Source: Streptomyces sp. NRRL S-646
Lineage (GTDB): Bacteria > Actinomycetota > Actinomycetes > Streptomycetales > Streptomycetaceae
DNA: 64,000 bases
Assembly (NCBI RefSeq): GCF_000720765.1
Contig: NZ_JODC01000021.1
Span: forward strand, 48,146-112,145
Direction: 5' to 3'
Positions within the stretch are counted from its first letter, which is position 1, and every line of letters begins with the position of its first letter. Below, piece after piece: positions 42,899 through 51,937 of the stretch. Under the pieces are notes generated by a model. That model had not been told where the DNA came from. It did no database searches and was given only the letters and a program-made list of their open reading frames with translations. The position numbers and the translations under genes were made by a program.

Positions 42899-43328
42899 CC
42901 TACCGTTCTACTTGCCTGACTCAAGTAAATCTCTTCCATTGCTTGACTCAAGTAATCTATCTATGCTTGCCTGACGCAAGCAACCCCTGTCGCCGGCACG
43001 CCGCCGAGCGCGCGGGCGGTGTCCAGAACTTCACGTCACGGGTACCGGCCGCAGGCCGACGATCGCGTCGACGTGCTGCCCACGGGGCGCGCACGACCAC
43101 TGGACGGCCCCACCCCAGGAACCCGGGGAGACGGGGCGACGCGCTCACCCGCAAGGGCCTGCACGATCCATCCGCGGCCGAACCGGTCGCACAGGAGTCC
43201 TTCTGCGTCTGACCTCGTGCCCTTCGCCCGAGAGGGCCGCCCGTGCCTCAGAACACGGGCGACCCTCGCCCGTCGTTCCCGGCGGGCATCGCCCACCATG
43301 GCTTCCAGGACCCGACCGGAGAGACCCG
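42899..43328. other. Intergenic region with MarR boxes and a faint gene remnant
   Basis: The first 85 bases hold three 17-base MarR-type boxes. On the minus strand around 43140-43215 the translation GLLCDRFGRGWIVQALAGE resembles the end of a VOC/glyoxalase protein, with no complete frame, so it is only a possible remnant. Confidence 0.45.
42912..42983. promoter_or_regulatory. Three tandem MarR-type boxes
   Basis: TTGCCTGACTCAAGTAA (42912-42928), TTGCTTGACTCAAGTAA (42939-42955) and TTGCCTGACGCAAGCAA (42967-42983) are spaced 27 and 28 bases centre to centre. Each is an inverted repeat TTGCxTGA-C-xCAAGxAA. The first lies 14 bases before the response-regulator ATG. A fourth copy is at 35323, in the promoter of the MarR gene. 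Confidence 0.88.
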
Positions 43329-43610
43329 ATGAGCATCCCTTGGCAGCAATACGCGGACGAACACGCGCACACCGTCGACACCATGACGGCCGCCCTCGTG
43401 TTCGCCGCCTTCCAGCTGGGCAGCGAGATCCGCGTGCCCGGCACCCACCGGCCGGACGCCCTGAACCCCATCGCCCTGGCGGCACTCTCCTGCGGGACCC
43501 TGTTCCGGCAGCGCACCCACCCCCGCACCGTGGTCACGATGACCGCGCTCGCGGCGGCCGGCGTCGGCGCGCTGGGCCATCCAGTGAGACGACAAGGACG
43601 GACACCATGA
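43329..43610 (+). pseudogene. Stub of a NarL-type sensor kinase
   Basis: A 93-residue frame. The first 75 residues (MSIPWQQYADEHAHTVDTM..., two hydrophobic segments AALVFAAFQLGSEI and TVVTMTALAAAGVGAL) look like the membrane N-terminus of a sensor kinase. It then ends in HPVRRQGRTP and a stop that overlaps the start of the response regulator by 4 bases. The dimerisation and ATPase domains that should lie between are gone, by a simple in-frame deletion. It cannot act as a kinase. Confidence 0.65.
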
Positions 43611-44290
43611 CCATCCGTGTGCTGCTCGCCGACGACCAGGCCCTCCTGCGGGCCACGTTCCGCATCCTGATCGACTCCTGTGACGACATGGAGGTGGTCG
43701 CCGAGGCCACCGACGGCGCAGAGGCCGTCGCCCTCGCGCACGTGCACCACCCCGACCTCGTCCTGATGGACATCCGCATGCCCGGCACCGACGGCCTGGC
43801 CGCCACCTCCGCGATCTGTGCCGACCCCGAGCTGTCGGGCACGCGCGTGCTGATCCTCACCACGTTCGAGATCGACGAATACGTCGCCCAGGCGCTGCGG
43901 GCCGGAGCGAGCGGGTTCCTCGGCAAGGACGTGACCGCGGACGCGCTGCTCGACGGCATCCGGACCGTGGCCGTGGGCGACTCACTGCTCTCCCCGCTCG
44001 CCACACGGGTACTGATCACGCGCTTCCTGTCCGCCCCCGCACAGGGCGTGCGGCCGGCGGCGGCCGAGGACCTCGGCACGCTCACCGCCCGCGAGCGGGA
44101 GGTGATGGCGTGGGTGGCGGAGGGCCACTCCAACGAGGAGATCGGCGAGAAGCTCTTCCTCAGCCCGCTGACGGTACGCACTCATGTGCACCGCGCGATG
44201 ATGAAGCTGGGCGCCCGCGACCGCGCCCAACTCGTCGTGATCGCCTACCAGTCGGGGCTCGTGCAGACATCGCCGGCGGCGGATCGGTGA
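43607..44290 (+). CDS. NarL/LuxR-type response regulator
   Basis: A 227-residue regulator. Receiver: acidic pair in LLADDQALL, phosphoacceptor in VLMDIRMPG, threonine in ILTTFEID, lysine in LGKDV. A LuxR HTH follows (LTAREREVMAWVAEGHSNEEIGEKLFLSPLTVRTHVHRAMMKLG). It should be paired with the kinase whose remnant lies just before it, so it is now effectively an orphan. It is convergent with a TetR gene. Confidence 0.93.
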   Translation: MTIRVLLADDQALLRATFRILIDSCDDMEVVAEATDGAEAVALAHVHHPDLVLMDIRMPGTDGLAATSAICADPELSGTRVLILTTFEIDEYVAQALRAGASGFLGKDVTADALLDGIRTVAVGDSLLSPLATRVLITRFLSAPAQGVRPAAAEDLGTLTAREREVMAWVAEGHSNEEIGEKLFLSPLTVRTHVHRAMMKLGARDRAQLVVIAYQSGLVQTSPAADR

Positions 44291-44308
44291 GCACCGCGGG
44301 CTGCGGGC

Positions 44309-45001
44309 TCAGCCGGCGGAGAGCTTGTTCAGCCACTGTTCCAGCAGAGCGGACTCCGCCGGTGTGAACACCGGGGACTGTGCCGCGCGCAGCCGGGCCG
44401 CGAGCGTCGCGGCGGCGACCGGGACGGCGCTGTCCGGCTCGCCCGGCTCACCCGTGCCGGCCGGACGGGTCAGCGAGCCGAGCACGCTGTCGCGCAGCCG
44501 CTCGGAGAAGTGCGGGTCCGGGTACTGCTCGGGCCTGGTCAACATCGACAGGGCCGCCCCCACATTGGCGGACATGATCATCTGGGTGGCGAGGGCGGGC
44601 GGAACGGTGAGCCGGCCGGCCGCGGCGCAGCGTTCGAGGATCCCGTGCAGCAGGGCGTGCGCCTCCTGGGCCGCGGCGGGCGGGGCCATCAGCTCCGGCG
44701 AGTACATCAGGCGGTAGTGGTTGGGGTGCTCCAGCGCGAAGCGCATGTGGTTGTCCCAGCCGCTCCTGAGGTCGGCAATCGGGTCGTCGCTGGGTCGCGC
44801 CGCCCGCTTGGAGGCGAGGTATTCCTCGAAGCCCCGGTCGACGACGGCGGCCAGCAGCCCGGCCTTGTCGCCGAACAGCCGGTAGAGCATCGGCGCCCCC
44901 ACCCCGGCCGCCTCGCACACCGCACGGGTCGAGACATCGGCGACCGGCGCTTTGGCCAGCAGGTCAGTGGCCGCTTCCAGGATTTTTTCCCTCGCATCCA
45001 T
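44309..45001 (-). CDS. TetR-family repressor
   Basis: A 230-residue TetR protein. The HTH is VSTRAVCEAAGVGAPMLYRLFGDKAGLLAAVVDRG, followed by a helical ligand domain. It faces away from two SDR genes, and the 117-base gap contains clustered GTAGC/GCTAC words that are good operator candidates. I infer that it represses both itself and the SDR genes. ATG 45001 follows GGTGGAC. Ligand unknown. Confidence 0.9.
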   Translation of the reverse strand: MDAREKILEAATDLLAKAPVADVSTRAVCEAAGVGAPMLYRLFGDKAGLLAAVVDRGFEEYLASKRAARPSDDPIADLRSGWDNHMRFALEHPNHYRLMYSPELMAPPAAAQEAHALLHGILERCAAAGRLTVPPALATQMIMSANVGAALSMLTRPEQYPDPHFSERLRDSVLGSLTRPAGTGEPGEPDSAVPVAAATLAARLRAAQSPVFTPAESALLEQWLNKLSAG

Positions 45002-45020
45002 GCGTCCACCGTACGGCATC

Positions 45021-45100
45021 CGTAGCGCTGATACGACATAGGCAGCACCAACGCTACGAAGCTGTGTTATCGTCGATACGAATAATCCGTAGCAACGCTA
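45021..45100. promoter_or_regulatory. Candidate TetR operators between TetR and SDR genes
   Basis: CGTAGCGCTGATACG (45021), ACGCTACG (45051-45058) and CGTAGCAACGCTA (45088-45100) share the words CGTAGC and GCTA in both orientations, and TATCG-T-CGATA (about 45068-45078) sits between them. The cluster overlaps both promoters. Confidence 0.5.
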
Positions 45101-45118
45101 ACAGCGAAGGGTGCAACC

Positions 45119-45868
45119 ATGACCACTCAGTCCCCCACGGGCCGGCGTGTCGCGATCGTGACGGGCGGATCGCGCGGCATCGGCAGGCAGGTCGCCGAGC
45201 GGCTCGCCGCCGACGGGTTCGCAGTCGTCGTCGGATACGCGGGCAACAAGGACGCGGCAGACGACGTCGTACAGACCATCGAGACCGCAGGCGGCTCGGC
45301 GTACGCCGCCCGCGCGGACGTCGGCGACGAGACAGCGGTGGCCGCCCTGTTCGACCTTGCGGAAGCCACCTACGGCGGCATCGACGCGGTCGTGCACGCG
45401 GCCGGACGGATGCCCCTCTCCCCCGTCGCCGAACTAGACCTCGGTGAGCTCGACGCCCTGTACCACACCAACATCCGCGGCGCGTTCGTCGTCGACCAGC
45501 AGGCCGCCCGCCGCCTGCGCCCGGGCGGAGCGCTCGTCAACTTCTCCACTTCGGTGGTGGGTCTCGCCTTCCCCGGCTACGGCGCCTACGCCGCGAGCAA
45601 GGGGGCGGTCGAGGCGCTGACGCTGATACTCGCCCGGGAGCTGCGCGGCCGTGACGTGACCGTGAACGCGGTGGCGCCCGGCCCCACCGCCACCGAGCTC
45701 TTCCTCGACGGCAAGGACGAGGAGACGATCGCCCGTCTGGCCGCGCAGCCGCCGCTGGAGCGCCTGGGGACACCGCAGGACATCGCGGGCGTCGTGTCCT
45801 TCCTGGTCGGCCCCGAGGGCCGCTGGATCAACGGACAGGTGGTGCGGGCCAATGGCGGCATCATCTGA
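45119..45868 (+). CDS. SDR-family oxidoreductase
   Basis: A 249-residue short-chain dehydrogenase. NAD(P) binding: TGGSRGIGRQVAERL; the NAG motif is changed to HAAGRMPLS; the active site is the serine in NFSTSVVG and YAASK (Tyr-x3-Lys). It likely reduces ketones with NADPH (the VGYAGNK segment after strand 2). It has its own promoter facing the TetR gene, and the second SDR gene starts 54 bases later. Confidence 0.93.
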   Translation: MTTQSPTGRRVAIVTGGSRGIGRQVAERLAADGFAVVVGYAGNKDAADDVVQTIETAGGSAYAARADVGDETAVAALFDLAEATYGGIDAVVHAAGRMPLSPVAELDLGELDALYHTNIRGAFVVDQQAARRLRPGGALVNFSTSVVGLAFPGYGAYAASKGAVEALTLILARELRGRDVTVNAVAPGPTATELFLDGKDEETIARLAAQPPLERLGTPQDIAGVVSFLVGPEGRWINGQVVRANGGII

Positions 45869-45922
45869 CGGCGCGCGCCGTCCTTCGGGAAGCCCAGGTT
45901 CGAGAGTTCGAAAGGAACAGTC

Positions 45923-46825
45923 GTGAGCGACAGCAAGGTCATTCTCGTCACCGGCGCCTCCAGCGGTTTCGGCGCCCTCACCGTCCGCGCGCTCGCCGAG
46001 CGCGGACACACGGTCTACGGGGGCATGCGCGCCCTCGCCACCCGCAACGCTCAAGCCGCCGCCGACCTGGCCGGCCACGCGGCCGAGCACGCGGTCGACC
46101 TGCAGGCTGTGGAACTGGACGTGACACGGCAGGACAGCGCGGACGCAGCCGTCGCCCGCGTCGTCGACGAACGGGGGCGCCTCGATGTCGTGGTCCACAA
46201 CGCCGGACACATGGTGCTGGGCCCGGCCGAGGCCTTCACCCCGGAGCAGCTGGCGGACGTCTACGACACCAACGTGCTCGGCACCCAGCGCGTCAATCGG
46301 GCGGCCCTGCCCCGGCTGCGCGCGCAGGGGCAGGGGCACGTCGTGTGGATCGGCTCCTCCAGCACACGCGGCGGCTGCCCGCCCTTCCTCGCCCCGTACT
46401 TCGCGGCGAAGGCCGCCATGGACGCACTCGCGGTGAGCTATGCCGCCGAGCTCATACGGTTCGGGATCGACACCTCGATCGTTGTGCCGGGCGCCTTCAC
46501 CTCGGGCACGAACCACTTCGCCCACGCCGGCTCACCGGCCGATGCCGAGCGGGCCGCCGCCTACGACGCCCGCTACAAGGCACTGATGGACGACGTGAAC
46601 GTGCGGCTGGCCGGGCTGATACCGCCCGACGCCGACGTCGCCGAGGTGGCCGAGGCCGTCGTCCGGACCGTCGAACTGCCGCCCGGCAGACGGCCGTTCC
46701 GGGTTCACGTGGATCCCAGCCGCGACGGCAGCGAGGTCGTCTCCGCCGTGGCCGACCGCGTCCGCGCCGAGTTCTTCCGCAGGGTGGGGCTCGACGACCT
46801 GCTGACGTCGGCGAGCAGCCTGTAG
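45923..46825 (+). CDS. SDR-family oxidoreductase
   Basis: A 300-residue short-chain dehydrogenase of the longer type. Motifs: TGASSGFGALTVRAL for the cofactor, HNAGHMVLG, the serine in GSSSTRGG and YFAAK in the active site. The GTG start has GAAAGGAACAG upstream. It likely shares control with the preceding SDR. Two 14-base direct repeats (AGGCAGCGCCGTTC at 46823 and 46850) follow the stop. Confidence 0.92.
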   Translation: MSDSKVILVTGASSGFGALTVRALAERGHTVYGGMRALATRNAQAAADLAGHAAEHAVDLQAVELDVTRQDSADAAVARVVDERGRLDVVVHNAGHMVLGPAEAFTPEQLADVYDTNVLGTQRVNRAALPRLRAQGQGHVVWIGSSSTRGGCPPFLAPYFAAKAAMDALAVSYAAELIRFGIDTSIVVPGAFTSGTNHFAHAGSPADAERAAAYDARYKALMDDVNVRLAGLIPPDADVAEVAEAVVRTVELPPGRRPFRVHVDPSRDGSEVVSAVADRVRAEFFRRVGLDDLLTSASSL

Positions 46826-46922
46826 GCAGCGCCGTTCGCAGCCGGCCCGCAGGCAGCGCCGTTCAGGGGAACCCGGCCGCCGGGGCGAATGGCGGTGGAC
46901 CACGCCGTCGACAACTGACCCC

Positions 46923-47903
46923 GTGACGCTCCCCCTGATCCCGCCCATGCTCGCCACGCCCGGGTCCCTGCCGCCCGCCGCGCAGGACTCCCGCTGGGCC
47001 TACGAGACCAAGCAGGACGGCCAGCGAGTTGTGGCCTACCTAGAAGGGGACGGCAGCATCCTGCTGCGGGCGCGGTCCGGGGAGGACATCACCGGCGCGT
47101 ATCCCGAGCTGCGAACGCTGGGCGAGGCGCTCGGTGGGACGCCTGCCGTGCTCGACGGGGAGGTGCTGGCGCTGGACGAACGGGGCCGCGCCGACTTCCA
47201 GTTGCTGCAGCCCCGCATGGGGCTGGCGCACACACCCGACAAAGCGGCGCGCCAGGCAGCGAAGGCGCCCGTGCACCTCGTCCTGTTCGACGTGATGCAT
47301 CTGGGCGGCGAAGACCTCACCGCGCTCCCCTATGCCCGGCGGCGCGGGCAGTTGGAGCGGCTCGGTCTCCACGGACCGTTCTGGTCCACCCCGGCCGCAC
47401 TGGTCGGGCACGGCGAACAGGCCTTGCAGGCCACCCGTGAGCACGGTCTGGAGGGCCTGGTCTGCAAGCGGCTGGACTCGGCGTACCAGCCCGGGGTGCG
47501 CTCCCGGGCCTGGATCAAGATCCGCAACATGCGCAGCGAGGACGTCGTGGTGGGCGGCTGGCTGCCCGGCAAGGGACGGCTGTCGGGGCTGCCCGGCGCC
47601 GTCCTGATGGGGCAGCGGGCCGCGGGACGCCTGCGGTACGTCGGGAGTGTGGGCACCGGCTGGAGCGAGGCCGAGCGGTCGCAGCTCGCCGCACTGCTGC
47701 GGGCCGCCGCGACCGACGTGTGCCCCTTCGATCCCGTGCCGTCGGTCGCGGGGGCCCGCTGGGTGGCGCCCCGGCTGGTGGGCGAGGTCCGCTACAGCAC
47801 CCGCACCCGGGCGGGACTGCTGCGCCAGCCGTCCTGGCTGCGGCTGAGGCCCGACCTGGCACCCGAGGACGCGTCGGCCGACATCCCGGACGACTCCGTC
47901 TGA
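46923..47903 (+). CDS. ATP-dependent DNA ligase (LigC-like)
   Basis: A 326-residue ligase. The nucleotidyltransferase motifs are in place: ETKQDGQR (active-site lysine, motif I), VLDGEVLAL (III), LVLFDVMHL (IIIa), GLVCKR (IV) and WIKIR (V), followed by an OB fold. The short form lacking added domains matches the LigC group that works in excision repair or alternative end joining. Unlike the ligase remnant at 29.8 kb, this copy is intact. The neighbours do not include Ku. Confidence 0.94.
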   Translation: MTLPLIPPMLATPGSLPPAAQDSRWAYETKQDGQRVVAYLEGDGSILLRARSGEDITGAYPELRTLGEALGGTPAVLDGEVLALDERGRADFQLLQPRMGLAHTPDKAARQAAKAPVHLVLFDVMHLGGEDLTALPYARRRGQLERLGLHGPFWSTPAALVGHGEQALQATREHGLEGLVCKRLDSAYQPGVRSRAWIKIRNMRSEDVVVGGWLPGKGRLSGLPGAVLMGQRAAGRLRYVGSVGTGWSEAERSQLAALLRAAATDVCPFDPVPSVAGARWVAPRLVGEVRYSTRTRAGLLRQPSWLRLRPDLAPEDASADIPDDSV

Positions 47904-47964
47904 GCCCCTCCACCAGACACGCCGTCGCGCCCCGGGCTCCTCTGAGCCGCCGGTGGGGACGCCG

Positions 47965-48444
47965 TCAGGCGGGGTGGCCGGGGCTGATGTCCCGGGCGTC
48001 GTCGAGCCGGAGCAGGGGTCCGTCCGTGCGGCTGCCCCAGTCCTCGGGCGTGAGGACGAAGCCCACGTGATCGCCGCCGTCGACGCGCTGTTCGACGCTG
48101 CCGACGAACCAGGCGGCGGCCTCCTCCAGGACGACCGAGCCGCCGTGTCCGCGCGTCCAGGGCACGTGCGCGAACTTGTCGGTCCGATCACCCGTCTGCC
48201 CGCCGAACAGGGCTGCCAGCTCGTGCTGTTCACGGGTGAGCAGATGCACAGCCAGCCGGTCTGCGGCACGGGCCACGGCGTAGGTGTGGTTGGCCTTGGA
48301 GATCCACACCACGAACCGCGCCGGCTGAATGGAGCACTGGGAGGAGAAGGAGACCAGACAGCCCGACCGCTCCGTGCCCGCCGTGGCCGTGACGACACAC
48401 ATGTCAGGACTCAGCCGGCTCATGAACGCGTCGATGTCCGTCAT
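47965..48444 (-). CDS. Flavin reductase-like FMN-binding protein
   Basis: A 159-residue protein of the flavin reductase/FMN-binding family (MSRLSPDMCVVTATAGTERSG, then CLVSFSSQCSIQPARFVVWISKANHTYA). These proteins reduce flavin with NAD(P)H for a partner monooxygenase or simply bind FMN. No monooxygenase gene is adjacent; the LLM-class enzyme at 18 kb is a possible but distant partner. It is convergent with the ligase gene. Confidence 0.86.
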   Translation of the reverse strand: MTDIDAFMSRLSPDMCVVTATAGTERSGCLVSFSSQCSIQPARFVVWISKANHTYAVARAADRLAVHLLTREQHELAALFGGQTGDRTDKFAHVPWTRGHGGSVVLEEAAAWFVGSVEQRVDGGDHVGFVLTPEDWGSRTDGPLLRLDDARDISPGHPA

Positions 48445-48510
48445 GTCTCCTCGCTCCTCACCCTCGTCGACGACCCGGCGAGCCCTGGCGGGACCTGCGC
48501 AGCGTGACCG

Positions 48511-48987
48511 TCAGAGCGGTGTGCCGGGGTTCTCGGGGCGGATGCGGCCACGCCAGCCGCCGGTGGTGCCGCCCTCGCGCTCCACGTAGTCCTTGAAGCG
48601 GTGCAGATCCCCGTTCACCCGCCGGTCGATCAGGCCCAGCACGTCCGCGCTCTGCTCGGCGATCCCGCTGGGTTCGACCTCCATCATGAGTTCCACGCGG
48701 GTGTGCGTGTCGTCCAGCCGCTCGAACCGGACCGATCCCCGCTGTTGCGTGTCACCGCCGACGGACCGCCAGGTGATCCGGTCGTCCGGGAGCTGGTCGA
48801 CGATCTCCGTGTCGAACTCGCGCCGCACCCCGCCGATGCTGGTGGTCCAGTGGTTGTGCCGGTCGTCGAGCTGCCTGACCTCGTCGACGCCTTCCATGAA
48901 GTTCGGGAACTCCTCGAACTGAGTCCACTGGTTGTACGCCATGTGCAGCGGAACTTCCACGTCCACTGCCTTCTTGACCGTACCCAT
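48511..48987 (-). CDS. SRPBCC-family (polyketide cyclase-like) protein
   Basis: A 158-residue protein with a START-like helix-grip fold (MGTVKKAVDVEVPLHMAYNQWTQFEEFPNFMEGVDEV). The family includes polyketide aromatases and cyclases, but this branch, with the RFKDYVEREGG tail, is a common stand-alone stress or envelope protein in actinobacteria. An AAGGAGG site precedes the ATG at 48987. Ligand unknown. Confidence 0.88.
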   Translation of the reverse strand: MGTVKKAVDVEVPLHMAYNQWTQFEEFPNFMEGVDEVRQLDDRHNHWTTSIGGVRREFDTEIVDQLPDDRITWRSVGGDTQQRGSVRFERLDDTHTRVELMMEVEPSGIAEQSADVLGLIDRRVNGDLHRFKDYVEREGGTTGGWRGRIRPENPGTPL

Positions 48988-49112
48988 CGATGCCTCCTTG
49001 CCCGCTCCTTGCCGGGGCCGACCGCGCCGGGCGACCGGCCTCCTGCGCGTGTGCGTGGCACCGGGTACCCCGGAAAGGCGCCGGTCAGCCCGTGCGGGGA
49101 ACTCCGTGAGGC

Positions 49113-49433
49113 ATGGCTGAGCACCCCGACCCCGAAAATGTCGTGCTGTCGTCACACGAACGTCTCGCCCTGCGGAGTATCGAAGCGCAACTGAGCTGCG
49201 AGCGGCGCCTCGCCCGAGGCATGCGCCGCCGCCCACGCTCACAGCTCTGGCTCCCGCCGTCGGTGGCCCTGCTGACGTGCAGCTCGCTGTTCCTCGTCGT
49301 CATGGGAGTCCGCACCGCGGACCCGGTCGTCATCTGGTGCTTCGCCGGGCTCTGGCCCTTCACGGTGGTGCAGTCCTTCCGGCTGCTGTGCCGTGCCGGC
49401 AGGGGCGGAGCCCGCATCACCTCGTGGCTGTGA
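49113..49433 (+). CDS. DUF3040-like membrane protein
   Basis: A 106-residue protein. LSSHERLALRSIEAQLSCERRLAR matches the DUF3040 start, and two hydrophobic segments follow (LWLPPSVALLTCSSLFLVVMG and VVIWCFAGLWPFTVVQSF). Function unknown. It is 90 bases upstream of the FAD/Rieske oxidoreductase gene on the same strand. Confidence 0.8.
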   Translation: MAEHPDPENVVLSSHERLALRSIEAQLSCERRLARGMRRRPRSQLWLPPSVALLTCSSLFLVVMGVRTADPVVIWCFAGLWPFTVVQSFRLLCRAGRGGARITSWL

Positions 49434-49522
49434 ACTCCGCACGGCGCCGCCCGGCTCCACGACCGACGGCGTTCGGGGGCGGTTCCGTGTGTCCGGGGCA
49501 TGGCTGCGGGAACTCGGCGGTC

Positions 49523-51049
49523 ATGACCGCCGAGACCGAATTCCACGGATCGTACTGGCTCGAGTCGGCGCCGCCGGGTGAACCCGCTCCCCCGCCGTCC
49601 GGTGACATCGCCGTCGAGGTCGCCGTGGTCGGCGGTGGCATCGCAGGTCTGAGTGCGGCGTGGGAGCTGGTCCAGCAGGGACGCAAGGTGGCCGTACTGG
49701 AGGCGGACCGGCTGGCCGCCGGGGTCACGGGCCACACGACCGCCAAGCTGACCGCTCTGCACACGCTGACCTACGACCACCTGCGCCGCACCCGCGGCCC
49801 CACCGGGGCACGCCTGTACGCGGACTCGCAGAGTGCTGCGATCCGGCACGCCGCAGAGATCGTCGACGAACTCGGCATCGACTGCGACTGGGAGGAGGCC
49901 GCGGCCTACACCTACGGCGAGCAGCCCCGGCTCGTGGGACAGCTGCAGACGGAGGCGGAAGCGGCGCGGGAGGCGGGACTGGCGGCCGAGTTCGTGACCG
50001 AGACCGGGCTGCCCTTCCGGATCGCCGGTGCGGTCCGGGTGACGGACCAGGTCCAGTTCCATCCCCGCAAGTACCTGCTGGCCCTCGTCGAGGACCTGCG
50101 CCGGCGGGGCTGCGCCGTGCACGAGCGCACACGCGTCGTAGGCCTCACGGAGAGCGAGCCCTGCGTCCTGGCGACGGACGCCGGGGTGTCGGTGCGGGCG
50201 GACGAAGTCGTGATCGCCACCCACTACCCGGTCTTCGACCGTGCCCTGCTCTTCACCCGGCTCTCGCCGCGCCGCGAGCTGGTCGTGGCCGGGTCCATCG
50301 ACGAGGACCGGGCGCCGCGCGGCATGTACATCACGCCGGAGCAGAACACGCGGTCCGTGCGCAGCGCGCCCTACCGTGACGGAAAACGCCTGCTGATCGT
50401 CACCGGCGAGCACTTCACTCCCGGCACCGCCGATGTCGAGGAGCGATTCGCGCGGCTCTCCGCCTGGGCCGAGGACCGTTTCCCAGGGTTTGCGATCAGC
50501 CACCGCTGGGCCACGCAGGACAACGACGCCACCGACTCCGTACCGCTCGTCGGCCCGCTCTGGCCGGGCAGCCGCCACACCTACGTGGCCACCGGGTTCG
50601 GCGGCTGGGGGCTGAGCAGCGGCATCATGGCGGGCCGACTGCTCAGCGACCTCATCAACGGTCGCAAGGTCGCCTGGGCCAGCCTCTACGATCCGCGGCG
50701 TCTGGTCTCCGTGGTCCGCGAGGGAGCCTCGTTCCTCAAGCATCAGGCGCATGTGGCCCGGCACTTCGTCGGCGACCGGCTGCCCGCGATGACGGGGTCC
50801 CCGACGGCGGACATTCCGCGCGGCGGCGGGGCCGTGGTGCGGGTGGGCGGGCGGAAGTGCGCCGTGCATCGTGACGAGAACGGTCAGCTGCAGGCGGTGT
50901 CGGCCCGCTGCACCCACCTCGGCTGCCTTGTGGCGTTCAACCGAGCGGAACAGGCCTGGGAATGCCCCTGCCACGGCTCCCGCTTCGCCCCGGACGGGCA
51001 GATCCTGCAGGGCCCGGCCGTAAGGCCGCTGGAGAAGCGGGACATCTGA
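49523..51049 (+). CDS. FAD-dependent oxidoreductase with C-terminal Rieske domain
   Basis: A 508-residue fusion. The N-terminal half is a DadA-type FAD amine oxidase fold (VAVVGGGIAGLSAAWEL). The C-terminal about 90 residues form a Rieske [2Fe-2S] domain with CTHLGC and CPCHGS supplying the ligands. Relatives in Bacillus and Streptomyces are of unknown substrate. No partner gene is adjacent. Confidence 0.93.
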   Translation: MTAETEFHGSYWLESAPPGEPAPPPSGDIAVEVAVVGGGIAGLSAAWELVQQGRKVAVLEADRLAAGVTGHTTAKLTALHTLTYDHLRRTRGPTGARLYADSQSAAIRHAAEIVDELGIDCDWEEAAAYTYGEQPRLVGQLQTEAEAAREAGLAAEFVTETGLPFRIAGAVRVTDQVQFHPRKYLLALVEDLRRRGCAVHERTRVVGLTESEPCVLATDAGVSVRADEVVIATHYPVFDRALLFTRLSPRRELVVAGSIDEDRAPRGMYITPEQNTRSVRSAPYRDGKRLLIVTGEHFTPGTADVEERFARLSAWAEDRFPGFAISHRWATQDNDATDSVPLVGPLWPGSRHTYVATGFGGWGLSSGIMAGRLLSDLINGRKVAWASLYDPRRLVSVVREGASFLKHQAHVARHFVGDRLPAMTGSPTADIPRGGGAVVRVGGRKCAVHRDENGQLQAVSARCTHLGCLVAFNRAEQAWECPCHGSRFAPDGQILQGPAVRPLEKRDI

Positions 51050-51190
51050 GACGACCGCCTGCGGTATTCACCGCGGGTCACGCGTGATCCGCTGCCCCGC
51101 CATGAAGCCGCACAGGAGACGGGCAGGTCTCCTCGAAACGGCGGGCGGACGGAGACCTGGCATCGGCAAGCCCTGCACCTTCAGCACCTC

Positions 51191-51853
51191 GTGACGCTGT
51201 GCCGGTCGGCCGTCGGCTGGAGCCGGGAGAGTCTCTGGGGCAACGTGCGCCGCCGCGCCGTCCCCTCGTCACGGCCGACCAAGGACTACGAGGACGCGAC
51301 GGTGGTCCTGGACCACGCAGCCGTGCACACGACGGAACTCACCCGCACACCGGTCGAGGCAGCCGCCCGGAATCGGCAGGCGCACCGGTCCCGCCTGCCC
51401 CTGATCCGCGATTACGCAAGCTTCCTGGCCCAGGCGGCCCAGGTTGTGCGGCTCTCTGCGGACGGCGGGGCCGGCCTGGGCCGGGAGGGTGCTCTGCGGC
51501 AGGCTGTCGGGGAGATGCACGCGGCGGTGGACGGCCTGCACCGGCAGCTGCCGGATTCGGTCCTCCGCGAGCCCGAGGAGGCCTCGGCGTACAGTGCGCT
51601 CCTCCTGCAGGCTCAGCGACCGGCCGGAACCTTGAGGCGTCGGCACGGCAGGAGGCTCCCCCGGGGCACGTCTGAAGCCGGCTCCGCGGCCGGCACGAAC
51701 GTCCGCAGGTGGTGCGGCGCGTACGAGCCGGCCGGTGCCGCCGGCGGCAGCCGGGCGGCATGCCGTTTTGTGCAGGGGGGCCAGGGAACTCGTCCGGCAC
51801 GACATCGAGACCCGGGCATTGTGCGGCAATGGTGCGCCAGCCCCGCGGCCTGA
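51191..51853 (+). CDS. Unidentified protein, possibly degenerate
   Basis: A 220-residue frame of which roughly residues 25-140 have strong G/C third-base bias (YEDATVVLDHAAVH..., LREPEEASAYSALLLQAQ), while the last 80 residues are arginine-rich and look noncoding. I recognise no family. It may be a real gene with a frameshifted end or a remnant. GTG 51191 is a guess. The rest of 51050-51937 shows no other gene. Confidence 0.35.
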   Translation: MTLCRSAVGWSRESLWGNVRRRAVPSSRPTKDYEDATVVLDHAAVHTTELTRTPVEAAARNRQAHRSRLPLIRDYASFLAQAAQVVRLSADGGAGLGREGALRQAVGEMHAAVDGLHRQLPDSVLREPEEASAYSALLLQAQRPAGTLRRRHGRRLPRGTSEAGSAAGTNVRRWCGAYEPAGAAGGSRAACRFVQGGQGTRPARHRDPGIVRQWCASPAA

Positions 51854-51937
51854 GGCCGTGTGAAGCCAACCGGCACCCCGGTGACACCCGGACAGTGTTG
51901 GTTCTCCCGGTGCCATCGGCTGGAGTACTGGTGGATC

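Noticed and set aside
42912..42983. CRISPR-like array
   Set aside because: Three short repeats with 10-11 base gaps; the repeats are palindromic operators and far too short for CRISPR.
43140..43215. VOC/glyoxalase-like segment on the minus strand
   Set aside because: Only about 20 residues of resemblance and no complete frame.
46823..46863. Two direct repeats AGGCAGCGCCGTTC as transposon ends
   Set aside because: They are 27 bases apart with nothing between; a small local duplication explains them.
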